64,000 bases of DNA from Fictibacillus phosphorivorans (lineage in GTDB: Bacteria > Bacillota > Bacilli > Bacillales > Fictibacillaceae): the NCBI RefSeq assembly GCF_007673525.1, contig NZ_VDZU01000001.1:3428332-3492331 (forward strand), given 5' to 3'. Positions within the stretch are counted from its first letter, which is position 1. Each line of letters begins with the position of its first letter. The notes under the pieces were generated by a model, which worked only from the letters and a program-made list of their open reading frames with translations, did not search any database and was not told the DNA's origin. Positions 17,698-25,618 of the stretch are shown in pieces. The translations under genes and the position numbers were made by a program.

Positions 17698-18391
17698 GGC
17701 TGCCTCCAGTAAACTTATATCCTACCCCGAACACTGTAACGATATAACGCGGGTTCTTAGGATCAGTCTCAAGTTTAGACCTTAAATTTTTGACGTGTTG
17801 ATCGATGGTTCTAGTGTCACCTTCATAATCGAACCCTAAAATCTTCTCCACTAATTCCTCTCTCGAAAAAACACGATTTGGATGTCTGCCAAATGTCAGC
17901 AATAGTTTATATTCATTCGGTGTAAGGTTGACAAGATCTCCATGTACGTAAACTTCTTGTTTACGAGCATCGACTTTAAGTTCTCCTTTGTTATAAGTAA
18001 TCTGCTCAGCCAATAACCCCTCATCTCCTGTTCGGCGCAATATCGTTTTAACCCGTAAAACAAGTTCGCGCGGGCTAAAAGGTTTCACCATATAATCGTC
18101 AGCACCGAGAGATAATCCATTGATGCGATCTTCTTCACTCACCTTTGCAGTCAACATTAAAATCGGTAATGTGTGGGTCTGTCTAATTCTCTGACAGAGT
18201 GCTTCTCCACTCATATCTGGCAACATAAGGTCGAGTATTACGAAATCTACAGAGTTATTTTTTATAAAATAAATAGCATCGTTAGCAGTAAGAGCTTCTA
18301 AAGTGTTAAACCCTTCCTTTTTTAAGTATGAAGAGACAACTTCCAACAGCTTTGGTTCATCCTCCACGATCAAAATGGTTTTCACGATCAT
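17690..18391 (-). CDS. OmpR/PhoB-family response regulator
   Basis: This 233-residue regulator has a receiver domain (ILIVEDE acidic pair, phospho-acceptor Asp in VILDLMLPD, Lys in VKPFSP) and a winged-helix DNA-binding domain with LTPNEYKLLLTFGRHPNRVFSREEL and TIDQHVKNLRSKL. The ATG at 18391 is preceded by GGAGGA. It is the first gene of the two-gene operon and partner of the overlapping kinase. The promoter should lie in the short gap before 18445. Confidence 0.93.
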   Translation of the reverse strand: MIVKTILIVEDEPKLLEVVSSYLKKEGFNTLEALTANDAIYFIKNNSVDFVILDLMLPDMSGEALCQRIRQTHTLPILMLTAKVSEEDRINGLSLGADDYMVKPFSPRELVLRVKTILRRTGDEGLLAEQITYNKGELKVDARKQEVYVHGDLVNLTPNEYKLLLTFGRHPNRVFSREELVEKILGFDYEGDTRTIDQHVKNLRSKLETDPKNPRYIVTVFGVGYKFTGGSHV

Positions 18392-18444
18392 TACTCCTCC
18401 AAAAGTTAGATTACTTGTATTATAACGAAGAATTCACGGCTTAA

Positions 18445-18479
18445 ATAAAAAATGAACTGCTCTAGAACGCTAGCAGTTC
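18445..18479 (-). terminator. terminator of the TetR-SGNH-SDR operon
   Basis: GAACTGCT and AGCAGTTC arms (18454-18479) flank a ten-base loop and on the minus strand run into a T-rich stretch. It overlaps the SDR stop codon. Confidence 0.82.
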
Positions 18480-19305
18480 ACTTTATTTTTTTAGTTAGCC
18501 TCGCTTTTCGGCTTACTCTGCAAACCAGCCTCATCAATCCTCTATGTGCTACAGGAAATAGCGTAAAAAAAACGTCCATCGTTCTTCGCATCGGCATAGG
18601 GCATATGATAGGCTTATTTTTATGTATGCCATCGATTGTTAGTTTTGCTAGTTTTTCTGGAGACATCATCTTTTGTTTTTGAAATTGCTTCATAATCACA
18701 TCTTTATCTATTTGAATAGCTTTTGCTTTCTCGAAGATTGGTGTGTCCACGAACGTAGGACAAAGTGTACTCACTTTAATGCCGAATTCTTCTGCCTCAT
18801 AATGAAGAGAAGTTGTTAATCCAACTACTGCGTGTTTCGTGGTTCCATAGGCTGCAGAAACGGGAGATGGACCTAGTCCCGCAGCAGAAGCTGTGTTTAC
18901 GATATGGCCAAACCCTTGTTGTTTCATTATTCGATATCCTGCGTGAGTTCCGTGTATAACTCCCCAAAGATTAACATTCATAATTGAATGCCAGTCGTCT
19001 AGAGCCGTATCATACAATTCACCATACATCGCTATGCCAGCATTATTAAACAAATAATCTAGCCTTCCAAACTCCGTATATATATCTTTTATAGCTTTCT
19101 CTACACTTTTAGCATCCGTTACGTCTAAAAATTGAAATCTTGCATTTTTGGCTCCACTGTTTAATTTCTCTTCAACCTGTATACCTAATTCTTGATTGAT
19201 ATCCGTGATGATGACAAACACGTTTTGTGAGACGAGCTCCTCACAAAGTGCGTAACCGATCCCCGAAGCTCCGCCTGTTACAATCGCAACTCTTCGCTCA
19301 TCCAT
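18478..19305 (-). CDS. short-chain dehydrogenase/reductase
   Basis: The 275-residue protein is a classical SDR: NAD(P) motif TGGASGIG near residue 13, NNAG, and the catalytic triad with Ser in NTASAAG and YGTTK (Tyr-x-x-x-Lys). An Asp in ITDIN after beta strand 2 favours NAD(H). The C-terminal 40 residues are basic and hydrophobic (MDVFFTLFPVAHRGLMRLVCR), suggesting membrane association as in lipid-active SDRs. Start: ATG at 19305 with AAGGTGG upstream; the in-frame GTG at 19317 lies in the RBS. It is the last gene of a TetR-SGNH hydrolase-SDR operon, so it may act on a lipid alcohol or ketone. Confidence 0.88.
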   Translation of the reverse strand: MDERRVAIVTGGASGIGYALCEELVSQNVFVIITDINQELGIQVEEKLNSGAKNARFQFLDVTDAKSVEKAIKDIYTEFGRLDYLFNNAGIAMYGELYDTALDDWHSIMNVNLWGVIHGTHAGYRIMKQQGFGHIVNTASAAGLGPSPVSAAYGTTKHAVVGLTTSLHYEAEEFGIKVSTLCPTFVDTPIFEKAKAIQIDKDVIMKQFQKQKMMSPEKLAKLTIDGIHKNKPIICPMPMRRTMDVFFTLFPVAHRGLMRLVCRVSRKARLTKKIK

Positions 19306-19342
19306 CGAACCAACCACCTTTGTTACTTATTTTTAACTATGA

Positions 19343-20038
19343 TTACTTCAATGCATCCTTTTCAATAAATTGATGTTGATCAATTATTGCTGCATATTCA
19401 TCTGCAACAATTTGAGCGCCTTTACTGTTCAAATGAATGCCATCAAGTGTCAGATGCAACCCACGTTTCTTTGACAACTGATCGATTCTTGATGTTTTTT
19501 TATAAAAAAGAACATCTTTCATAACTGTTAATACTTTTGTACTGATATAGTCGGAACTCTTTATTGAAGAGAGGTGGTTTTCAAAAACAGTGTGTAGATT
19601 AAGTATGGAAACATTTGTATGTTTGTGAGCGATGGATGTAATGAGGGTATTTAATTGTTTAATCTCTTGATTTGAGACATTATTCAGATCCTCACCAACT
19701 ATTGCTGGAGTAACCGTAATTACAACTTTTGAGGAAGATATTACACACTCTAAAATTTTTTGATAATACGCTTTAAACTCTTCATGATCTTCTGCAACAG
19801 GTTGTGCTTGAACACTTAGTAATTTTGAATAGACATCATTAACACCAATCCAAAGGAAAGCAAGATCAAAGGTTTCTAACTTCTTTTTTGTTAGGCGGCT
19901 ATGCAAGCTTTTAACAGACTCCCCCGGTTTGCCTAGATTTACAAACGTCATGTGGGGATATTGTTTCTGTAAGAGTTTAAAAAAAGAAACACCAGGTCTT
20001 CCTTCTGTCAGACTGTCACCGATTAATCCGATTCTCAT
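19343..20038 (-). CDS. SGNH/GDSL-family hydrolase
   Basis: The 231-residue protein has the SGNH blocks: GLIGDSLTEG with the nucleophile Ser 9, LGKPGES, WIGVNDVY (block III Asn) and DGIHLNSKG (block V Asp and His). There is no signal peptide, so it acts in the cytoplasm, probably as an esterase or lysophospholipase-type enzyme. It sits between a TetR regulator (12-bp gap) and an SDR gene in one operon, which hints at a lipid or ester turnover pathway. Confidence 0.87.
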   Translation of the reverse strand: MRIGLIGDSLTEGRPGVSFFKLLQKQYPHMTFVNLGKPGESVKSLHSRLTKKKLETFDLAFLWIGVNDVYSKLLSVQAQPVAEDHEEFKAYYQKILECVISSSKVVITVTPAIVGEDLNNVSNQEIKQLNTLITSIAHKHTNVSILNLHTVFENHLSSIKSSDYISTKVLTVMKDVLFYKKTSRIDQLSKKRGLHLTLDGIHLNSKGAQIVADEYAAIIDQHQFIEKDALK

Positions 20039-20050
20039 ACCGTTTCCTCC

Positions 20051-20638
20051 TTATTTGTGGATGGATCCTAAAAAAATACTTACAGCATTCTTAAAGAGCG
20101 GTTCTAAGGTGTGAAGTTCCTGAGTATTCGTAAGCTGACAAAGGCCACCAAGCCATGTGCCGATCAACACCGTCCATTCATCAATATTGCCTTTCTTAAA
20201 TTCGCCTTCTTCTATCCCTTGAACGAGAATTGCACGATAAGCACCCATTGGAATGACCGCTAATTCGTATAGCTGCTTAATGGATTCTGGACTAGATTCA
20301 GGATTGGAAGCAAGCTCTTGTCCTCCTTTTAAAAGAGGAGTTTGGTAATTATAAAGAACATGCAAAGCCATTCCATAAAGCTTATCGGATGCACAAGTAA
20401 ATTCAGGTTCTTTATTCATCCACTTCAAATACCATTCCTTCATTGTTCGTTGAGCTAATAATACAAACAACTTTTCTTTATTCTCAAAATGATAATAAAT
20501 GTGTCCTTTGCTATATCCAGAAGCTTTTGAGATATCAGAAACCGAAGTTTGTGTGTAACCTTTTTGCGAAAAGAGTAAAAAGGCTTTCTCCATGATTTCG
20601 AGTTTTGCTGTTTCACTGTTGTATCTTCTTTTACTCAC
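20051..20638 (-). CDS. TetR/AcrR-family regulator, autoregulated
   Basis: From the GTG at 20638 the protein has 195 residues: an N-terminal TetR helix-turn-helix (AKLEIMEKAFLLFSQKGYTQTSVSDISKASGYSKGHIYYHF) and a variable ligand domain. The GTG is preferred because AAAGGA lies nine bases upstream; in-frame ATGs at 20656 and 20689 have no RBS, and 20689 overlaps the promoter. A perfect inverted repeat lies next to the -10 box, so it likely represses its own operon with the SGNH hydrolase and SDR. The FadR/YsiA-like size and partners suggest an acyl-type ligand. Confidence 0.85.
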   Translation of the reverse strand: MSKRRYNSETAKLEIMEKAFLLFSQKGYTQTSVSDISKASGYSKGHIYYHFENKEKLFVLLAQRTMKEWYLKWMNKEPEFTCASDKLYGMALHVLYNYQTPLLKGGQELASNPESSPESIKQLYELAVIPMGAYRAILVQGIEEGEFKKGNIDEWTVLIGTWLGGLCQLTNTQELHTLEPLFKNAVSIFLGSIHK

Positions 20639-20661
20639 TGCTTTAATTCCTTTCATAATTT

Positions 20662-20687
20662 GAACGACCGTTCTAATTTTATTATAC
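20662..20687 (-). promoter_or_regulatory. promoter -10 and TetR operator of the TetR-SGNH-SDR operon
   Basis: On the minus strand TATAAT is followed directly by GAACGGTCGTTC, an inverted repeat of GAACG arms with a two-base spacer (20662-20673). A TTTTCA-like -35 lies 17 bp before the -10. An operator at +1 fits autorepression. Confidence 0.65.
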
Positions 20688-20748
20688 ATTTTTTAACAGT
20701 TGTTGAAAATGCATTTTCTAATACATTCACAAAATTGTAAATATTATC

Positions 20749-20775
20749 AAAAAAAACACCCGAATGAGGGTGTTT
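20749..20775 (-). terminator. minus-strand terminator beyond the DUF3990 gene
   Basis: AACACCC (20756-20762) pairs with GGGTGTT (20769-20775). The A run to the left gives a T run only on the minus strand, so it would stop leftward transcripts. The only minus-strand gene that could feed it is the zeta-like gene at 21663-22442, whose transcript would then run antisense through the whole DUF3990 gene. Confidence 0.65.
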
Positions 20776-20855
20776 GGCAAATATGTACTATTCAATTCAC
20801 CATCTGTAACCTTCTTTTCCATTTTACATATTACATGTATAAGGGGGAGATCACT

Positions 20856-21746
20856 TTGCTTGCAAACAATCGATATCGTACGGTCTATCATGGTACTACA
20901 TTATTTGCTGCTAAGCTTATCCAACAAAACGGTATCTGGTTAGAAGCACAAAGATTGAGAACTGATTTTGGTCAAGGCTTTTACGTAACTTTTAGTAGAG
21001 AACAAGCTAAATCTTGGTCTTACTTTAGAGCAAAGAACAAGCAACTTTCACCCCATATACTAGATTTATTAAACTTTACTGAATCAGATTATCTAAACCA
21101 CCCTGACACAAAGATCCCAGCTTATTTAGCATTCTCAGTGGATTTATATGCTCTAGGAAGATTACAGGGCAGAGTCTTCCCTTTACCACACGATGAGAAA
21201 TGGAAATTGAATAAGGATGATTGGAAAGACTTTGTAAAAACGTCTCGTAAAGGAATGAAGCATGGTTACGACTTTGTATATGGTCCTGTTTGGAGTGGAC
21301 ATTTTAACAGTACAGGTGAAATAAAAGCATCTCCATTTAAAGAACAACTTTCGTTTCATAACAATAGAGCTCTACGTTGTTTATCAAGTCCGATGATTAT
21401 CAAACTTCCACCAAAAAAGTGGATGAACAGTTCAGAATTCAAAAATCATTATCAAGAAGCGTTTATATCAGAAATCGGTAAAAACCTTATGATAATAAGT
21501 ACAATGAAAGAGAAACAAGCCTATCCCTTCATAAAAAAGTACTTAATGACTCATTCATTCTCAGATCTTCATTCCCATGAAACTGCACTTTACTGGGCAT
21601 TCTCTATCTTCTATCAATCCAAAAGGATATGGATGACGAATTCGAACGCTGTCTCGATTCCATCATTCAACTCTAATAATACTCTTTCTCAAAAATTCTT
21701 TATACCTATTTTCATCTATGAAATGGTTAGAGATAAAGAGCTTTAA
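20856..21746 (+). CDS. DUF3990 ADP-ribosyltransferase-like protein
   Basis: From the TTG at 20856 (AGGGGGAG at 20842-20849, spacing six) the protein has 296 residues. The first 185 carry the DUF3990 pattern: TVYHGTTLFAAKLI (11-14 YHGT), TDFGQGFYVTF (36-46), AKSWS, a tryptophan-containing DWKDFV segment, YDFVYGPV and QLSFHNNRAL. I know DUF3990 as a member of the ADP-ribosyltransferase-like fold, often in toxin-antitoxin-like pairs. The last 110 residues are unassigned. Its 3' end overlaps the convergent zeta-like kinase gene by 84 bp. An upstream in-frame ATG at 20700 would add 52 residues without an RBS across a terminator hairpin. Confidence 0.8.
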   Translation: MLANNRYRTVYHGTTLFAAKLIQQNGIWLEAQRLRTDFGQGFYVTFSREQAKSWSYFRAKNKQLSPHILDLLNFTESDYLNHPDTKIPAYLAFSVDLYALGRLQGRVFPLPHDEKWKLNKDDWKDFVKTSRKGMKHGYDFVYGPVWSGHFNSTGEIKASPFKEQLSFHNNRALRCLSSPMIIKLPPKKWMNSSEFKNHYQEAFISEIGKNLMIISTMKEKQAYPFIKKYLMTHSFSDLHSHETALYWAFSIFYQSKRIWMTNSNAVSIPSFNSNNTLSQKFFIPIFIYEMVRDKEL

Positions 21747-22442
21747 TCCATTTTGATTGTCATACCCCTCAAAAAAAGACACTTCCTCCTTAATAGCTAA
21801 AAAAGTTTTTGGAATACGCCGATGTGTATGTTCAATAACATGCCGAGGTATAGATCGCCCCGTTTTTTTAGCTCTGATTGCTTCTCTATCGATTGCAACA
21901 TCAACAGGAACATCTACAATATATACGATTACTTCATATCTTCTTTTTTGTAAGCTGTTCACTAGAGATACATACTTACCTGTTTTCGCCATTGTTCCTT
22001 CTAGCAGGAACGACCTTTTTGTTTCTAACATGTGATGGACTAACTTTTCGGAGATATCCACCGATTCTTTATGAACAAGGGCAGCGGCTGAACTAGGAAA
22101 TTTTTTTTGATACGATTGATACTCAGGAATCATTTTTTTTATTTCGTCCGGATTAATTGAGATCAAATGTCTTTTCTTCTTTTTTATGTTTTGTTTCACG
22201 ATACTTTCACACAAAGATGTTTTACCAGAAGCACTCCCTCCTCCAACTAACACAGCAATCGGAGGTTGAAGGTTATCCATTTTTGATCGTTTAATGAGTG
22301 TAGCTAAAATTTTTTGATGCAGAGCTTCTCGTTCTTTTATATACATATTGTTTTTGTCTGTAAAGACCACTTTGGTTTCTTTGAACGGGAGACCTCTAAC
22401 CCTCGAAGTGTATAGGATCTTTGAAACCATCCAACTCCACAT
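21663..22442 (-). CDS. zeta-toxin-family P-loop kinase
   Basis: The 259-residue protein has a Walker A GGGSASGKTS (residues 67-76), an acidic substrate site SINPDEIKKM (Asp 99), FLLEGTMAKTG and the arginine-rich segment AIRAKKTGRSIP with HRRIP, the layout of zeta toxins, which phosphorylate UDP-N-acetylglucosamine. The ATG at 22442 has GGAGGTG eight bases upstream. No epsilon-like antitoxin gene is adjacent; instead the gene overlaps the convergent DUF3990 gene. It may be a nucleotide-sugar or small-molecule kinase, or modify the partner. The N-terminal 35 residues before the kinase core are not recognised. Confidence 0.82.
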   Translation of the reverse strand: MWSWMVSKILYTSRVRGLPFKETKVVFTDKNNMYIKEREALHQKILATLIKRSKMDNLQPPIAVLVGGGSASGKTSLCESIVKQNIKKKKRHLISINPDEIKKMIPEYQSYQKKFPSSAAALVHKESVDISEKLVHHMLETKRSFLLEGTMAKTGKYVSLVNSLQKRRYEVIVYIVDVPVDVAIDREAIRAKKTGRSIPRHVIEHTHRRIPKTFLAIKEEVSFFEGYDNQNGLKLFISNHFIDENRYKEFLRKSIIRVE

Positions 22443-22456
22443 CCCTAGTTCACCTC

Positions 22457-22488
22457 CAAAAAAAAGAATCCCCTATCACTAGGAGATT
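22457..22488 (-). terminator. terminator after the dedA gene
   Basis: GAATCCCCT and AGGAGATTC arms (22467-22488, one mismatch) are followed on the minus strand by an eight-base T run. It ends the DedA transcript just before the zeta-like gene. Confidence 0.8.
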
Positions 22489-22525
22489 CTTCAAAACGGA
22501 CATTTATGTTTAATTAAGACTAAAG

Positions 22526-23137
22526 TTAGCTATTTTGTCTGCGTTTTCGTATATAAAGAATGACAACAGAAACAAAGAGTAACGCCAAAACAGCATAGAT
22601 GATTTTGGAGTAAACGTCCATATACCCTACAATGACTTCCCATGAAGCTCCAAAATACGCACCCAGATTAACGAGAGCGATATTCCAAATCAGCGTTCCG
22701 AATGTTGTAAGAACAAGGAATAAACCAAAATTCATATTGGACATGCCCGCCGGAATAGAGATTAAGCTTCGAATCAACGGAATGAAACGACAAAAGAATA
22801 CCGTCCATGGACCATATTTATCAAACCATGCATCTGCTTTGTGAATATCCTTCTTCGTTAATCGAAGGATATGTCCCCATCTGTCAACGATCTTCTCCAT
22901 ACGTTCCACATCAAGCTGCAGTCCTACACCATATAGAATCACCGCTCCCAAAACAGAACCGACTGTCGCGGCTAAAATTACACCTACTATATTTAAATCT
23001 GAAGAGTGCGTCATGAACCCTCCAAAAGTTAAAATGATCTCAGATGGAATCGGAGGAAATACGTTTTCTAATGCGATTAACAGTAGAATTCCCCAATATC
23101 CAAATTCGTTCATAATATTGATTAACCAATTCTCCAT
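22526..23137 (-). CDS. DedA-family membrane protein
   Basis: This 203-residue protein has the DedA signature: ENVFPPIPSEIILTFGG with its re-entrant ExxxPxPxE motif, FDKYGPWTVFFCRFIPLIRSLISIPAG (conserved FxRxxPxxR) and about five membrane segments. DedA proteins include lipid scramblases/flippases such as the undecaprenyl-phosphate and phosphatidylethanolamine flippases UptA and PetA; which lipid this one handles is not clear. It is monocistronic, with terminators on both sides. Confidence 0.9.
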   Translation of the reverse strand: MENWLINIMNEFGYWGILLLIALENVFPPIPSEIILTFGGFMTHSSDLNIVGVILAATVGSVLGAVILYGVGLQLDVERMEKIVDRWGHILRLTKKDIHKADAWFDKYGPWTVFFCRFIPLIRSLISIPAGMSNMNFGLFLVLTTFGTLIWNIALVNLGAYFGASWEVIVGYMDVYSKIIYAVLALLFVSVVILYIRKRRQNS

Positions 23138-23192
23138 AACTAACTCCTTTGTTTCTATAACTAAATTGCTAAGAACAACTACTGCTTTTTTA

Positions 23193-23222
23193 TAAAAAAG
23201 ACGTGCAGAGCTTGCACGTCTT
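23193..23222 (-). terminator. terminator of the CNNM/CorC gene
   Basis: AAGACGTGC (23198-23206) pairs with GCACGTCTT (23214-23222), with a T run on the minus strand. Confidence 0.88.
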
Positions 23223-23228
23223 CTTTGA

Positions 23229-24539
23229 TTAGTTTATAGATTCTTCGTTCTTCACATTTAATACTTCAAGTGACTTAACATGATACCCATCAATTTCTAA
23301 AATCTTGAAACGATAGTTTTCCACTGAAACCTCATCACCCATTTTGATCTCCATCTTTTCAGAAAGAATCCATCCACCGATCGTATCAACATCTTCATCG
23401 TTAATGTTTAGACCAAAAAGATCGTTCACTTCTGAAATCAATACTTTACCATCAAGAATTGTTCTGTTTTCATCGACCTTTTTGATATCAGGCACTTCAT
23501 CCTCATCAAATTCATCTCGAATTTCGCCTACGATTTCTTCAAGAATATCTTCAACCGTAACAAGTCCTGAAGTACCACCATATTCATCGATCAAAATCGC
23601 CATATGAACACGTTCTTTCTGCATTTTTAACAATAGATCATGTATAGGCATCGTTTCAAAAACCTGAATAACTGGTCTTACATATTCTTCGAGTGAAGCA
23701 TCTGGATTCTTGCCGTTAACGAAGTCTGTTAATACTTGCTTCATGTTTACCATACCGATAACACTGTCTTTATCTCCATCTATGATCGGATATCGAGTAT
23801 AGTTCTCTTCTGTTACAACAGCAATGCTTTCTTTAACTGTTTCTGATTTATCTAGTGTTACCATATCAACGCGAGGTACCATGATTTCTTTGGCGGTACG
23901 GTCGTCGAATTGGAAGATATTATTTACATATTTAAACTCTGACTGGTTGATCTCACCGCTTTTATAGCTCTCAGAAAGAATGAGTCTCAACTCTTCCTCC
24001 GAGTGAGCTAGTTCATGTTCAGATGCAGGCTTCAAACCAAACCATCCTGTAAAAATACGCGCAGATCCGTTCAATGTTTTAATAAACGGATACATGATCT
24101 TATAGAAAAACATGATTGGTTTTGCAATTCTTAACGTAACGGCTTCCGCCTTTTGAATAGCGAGTGTTTTTGGTGCCAGCTCTCCAATAACTACGTGTAA
24201 GAATGTAATTAAAGCAAAGGCGATAATAAACGATAAGATACTAGAAACAGACTCAGACAGATCAAACTCTACAAAAAGCGGATGCAACAAGTGCTCTACC
24301 GTCGGCTCTCCTAACCACCCTAATCCTAATGCTGTAATGGTTATACCAAGCTGACAGGCTGACAGGTACTCGTCGAGGTTTCCGACAACCTTTCTAGCAG
24401 CTACCGCTTTCGTATTTCCTTCTGCAACGAGTTGATCCAGTCTTGTTGTACGAATCTTTACAATCGCGAATTCGGTAGCTACAAAAAAAGCAGTCAACGC
24501 GATTAAAATAGCTACCATAATTAAGTTAATAATATCCAA
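23229..24539 (-). CDS. CNNM/CorC-family (DUF21-CBS) magnesium-transport protein
   Basis: The 436-residue protein has an N-terminal DUF21/CNNM membrane domain (three to four segments; [20 protein letters not shown] and [14 protein letters not shown]), a CBS pair ([62 protein letters not shown]) and a C-terminal CorC/HlyC domain. B. subtilis MpfA (YhdP), a magnesium efflux protein, has this design. The start is a TTG with GAGGAG five bases upstream. It follows the MerR gene on the same strand (99-bp gap) but I see no shared operator. Confidence 0.9.
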   Translation of the reverse strand: MDIINLIMVAILIALTAFFVATEFAIVKIRTTRLDQLVAEGNTKAVAARKVVGNLDEYLSACQLGITITALGLGWLGEPTVEHLLHPLFVEFDLSESVSSILSFIIAFALITFLHVVIGELAPKTLAIQKAEAVTLRIAKPIMFFYKIMYPFIKTLNGSARIFTGWFGLKPASEHELAHSEEELRLILSESYKSGEINQSEFKYVNNIFQFDDRTAKEIMVPRVDMVTLDKSETVKESIAVVTEENYTRYPIIDGDKDSVIGMVNMKQVLTDFVNGKNPDASLEEYVRPVIQVFETMPIHDLLLKMQKERVHMAILIDEYGGTSGLVTVEDILEEIVGEIRDEFDEDEVPDIKKVDENRTILDGKVLISEVNDLFGLNINDEDVDTIGGWILSEKMEIKMGDEVSVENYRFKILEIDGYHVKSLEVLNVKNEESIN

Positions 24540-24638
24540 ATGTTCTCCTCATGGTTACATGAACCACAAGGAATACACCTCCCAGGTTGTATAAATAGTT
24601 TAGATCGTTTAACACGAAGAATATCTCTCAACTATTAT

Positions 24639-25058
24639 TTACCCGAAAAGTAAAAGTAATGAATGCGCTAAAGTCATGCCTTGAGGAGAGACTTTATTTA
24701 AGAGCAGTTCTCTTTGCTTATCGTTTAAGCTCTCCATGATCGGTTTGATCTCTTTGATCTCTGCCTCTAGGTGTTTCATGAGCTCTGCGATCTGGTCCAC
24801 GTACTTCTCGACCTGTTCATTTTCAGTACTTTTCAATTTGACTAGTTCAATCACAGACTTGATTTCATGCAAGGGCATGTTCAGCTTCTTATAATGCTCG
24901 ATCAACCCTAATACATGAATCGTCTCTTCGTCATATAATCGATAATTCGAATCCGTTCGAAGAGGCTGGAGTAAACCAATCTGGGAATAATAGTCGATGG
25001 TTCTTTTAGATACATTTGTTACCTCTGCTAGTTCACCAATACGATACGCCTTCCCAAT
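24639..25058 (-). CDS. MerR-family regulator with an apparent ATT start codon
   Basis: The frame encodes 139 residues: an N-terminal MerR helix-turn-helix (KAYRIGELAEVTNVSKRTIDY, then YSQIGLLQPLRTDSNYRLYDEE) and a long coiled-coil dimerisation helix. No cysteine metal site is seen. The only start that includes the whole HTH is ATT at 25058-25056, with GAGGTGAGG just upstream; the frame is closed by a TAA a few codons further up, and it contains no ATG, GTG or TTG before the HTH. The first conventional start, TTG at 24905, would lose the HTH. Either ATT initiates or the gene has lost its start. Confidence 0.8.
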   Translation of the reverse strand: MGKAYRIGELAEVTNVSKRTIDYYSQIGLLQPLRTDSNYRLYDEETIHVLGLIEHYKKLNMPLHEIKSVIELVKLKSTENEQVEKYVDQIAELMKHLEAEIKEIKPIMESLNDKQRELLLNKVSPQGMTLAHSLLLLFG

Positions 25059-25193
25059 ATCCTCACCTCTTCCTCTTGATAATTACATACAATGTACAAC
25101 AGCCAAAACCATACAGTCAACTGGACAGTTCTACCTGTCACGAAACGTTCAAAAACAAATGGATGTTACGTAGACTTTGTTGTTTGTGAAAGA

Positions 25194-25275
25194 CGTTGAT
25201 GTCCGATTCAGATACTCGCTTTCCGCGGGGCAAGCGGTGAGCTCATTTGTTCGTTTCACTCCTCAGGAACTCATC
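25194..25275 (-). repeat. truncated copy of the 127-bp palindromic element (copy C)
   Basis: The sequence from GTTGATGTCCGATTCAGATA through CTCGCTTTCCGCGGGGCAAGCGGTGAGC matches the reverse complement of the complete copies at 44623 and 52068. After about 80 bases the similarity fades, so the far half has been lost. Confidence 0.8.
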
Positions 25276-25374
25276 TGTCTAAATTCAATGGCGGGGTCAG
25301 TATTCAAATGGTTTAGAATGGAGATTGCTTGTTGGGCCTGAACGAGCTACTTCAACTTGTATGTTCTTATTCAT

Positions 25375-25407
25375 AAAAAAAACATCCCTAAAATAGGAAT
25401 GTTTTTT
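25375..25407 (-). terminator. terminator of the ArsP-like/micropeptide operon
   Basis: AAAACATxCCTA arms flank a short loop and end in a long T run on the minus strand, about 30 bp after the micropeptide stop codon. Confidence 0.82.
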
Positions 25408-25437
25408 AGCAGAATATGTGGATTGATTTTTGTTAAT

Positions 25438-25584
25438 TTATACGCAACATTTGTTTTGATCCTTACTATTCTCTGTTTCACAACATATTGCTTCTTCTCT
25501 ATCACTTACTTCAACAATTTGAACGCTGCAGCAATTAGCTTCTTTTTCATTTTTGTTTCCGAAGAAAATTTTTATGAAACTCAT
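25438..25584 (-). CDS. 48-residue cysteine-pair micropeptide (candidate metal/metalloid binder)
   Basis: A near-perfect ribosome site AAAGGAGGTGAAATTA precedes an ATG at 25584 and a 48-codon frame. The peptide starts with a hydrophobic FIKIFFGNK and contains three vicinal cysteine pairs (in ANCCSV, AICCET and NKCCV at the C terminus) in an acidic context. It begins 34 bp after the ArsP-like permease stop and precedes the operon terminator, so it is the last gene of that operon. Paired cysteines bind soft metals or As(III); the context suggests a chaperone or buffer for the permease. I know no characterised family for it. Confidence 0.8.
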   Translation of the reverse strand: MSFIKIFFGNKNEKEANCCSVQIVEVSDREEAICCETENSKDQNKCCV

Positions 25585-25618
25585 TAATTTCACCTCCTTT
25601 CAAGCTTTGTGAAAGATC

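Larger units (their letters stand above)
25059..25437. other. 379-bp region between the MerR gene and the Cys-rich micropeptide gene
   Basis: It contains the truncated repeat copy C (25194-25275) and the minus-strand terminator at 25375-25407. A 76-codon plus-strand ORF from 25357 is antisense to the micropeptide and has no RBS. Nothing else is recognised. Confidence 0.5.

Noticed and set aside
25357..25587. 76-codon plus-strand ORF
   Set aside because: It has no RBS, overlaps a minus-strand terminator and is fully antisense to the well-supported 48-codon cysteine-pair gene.
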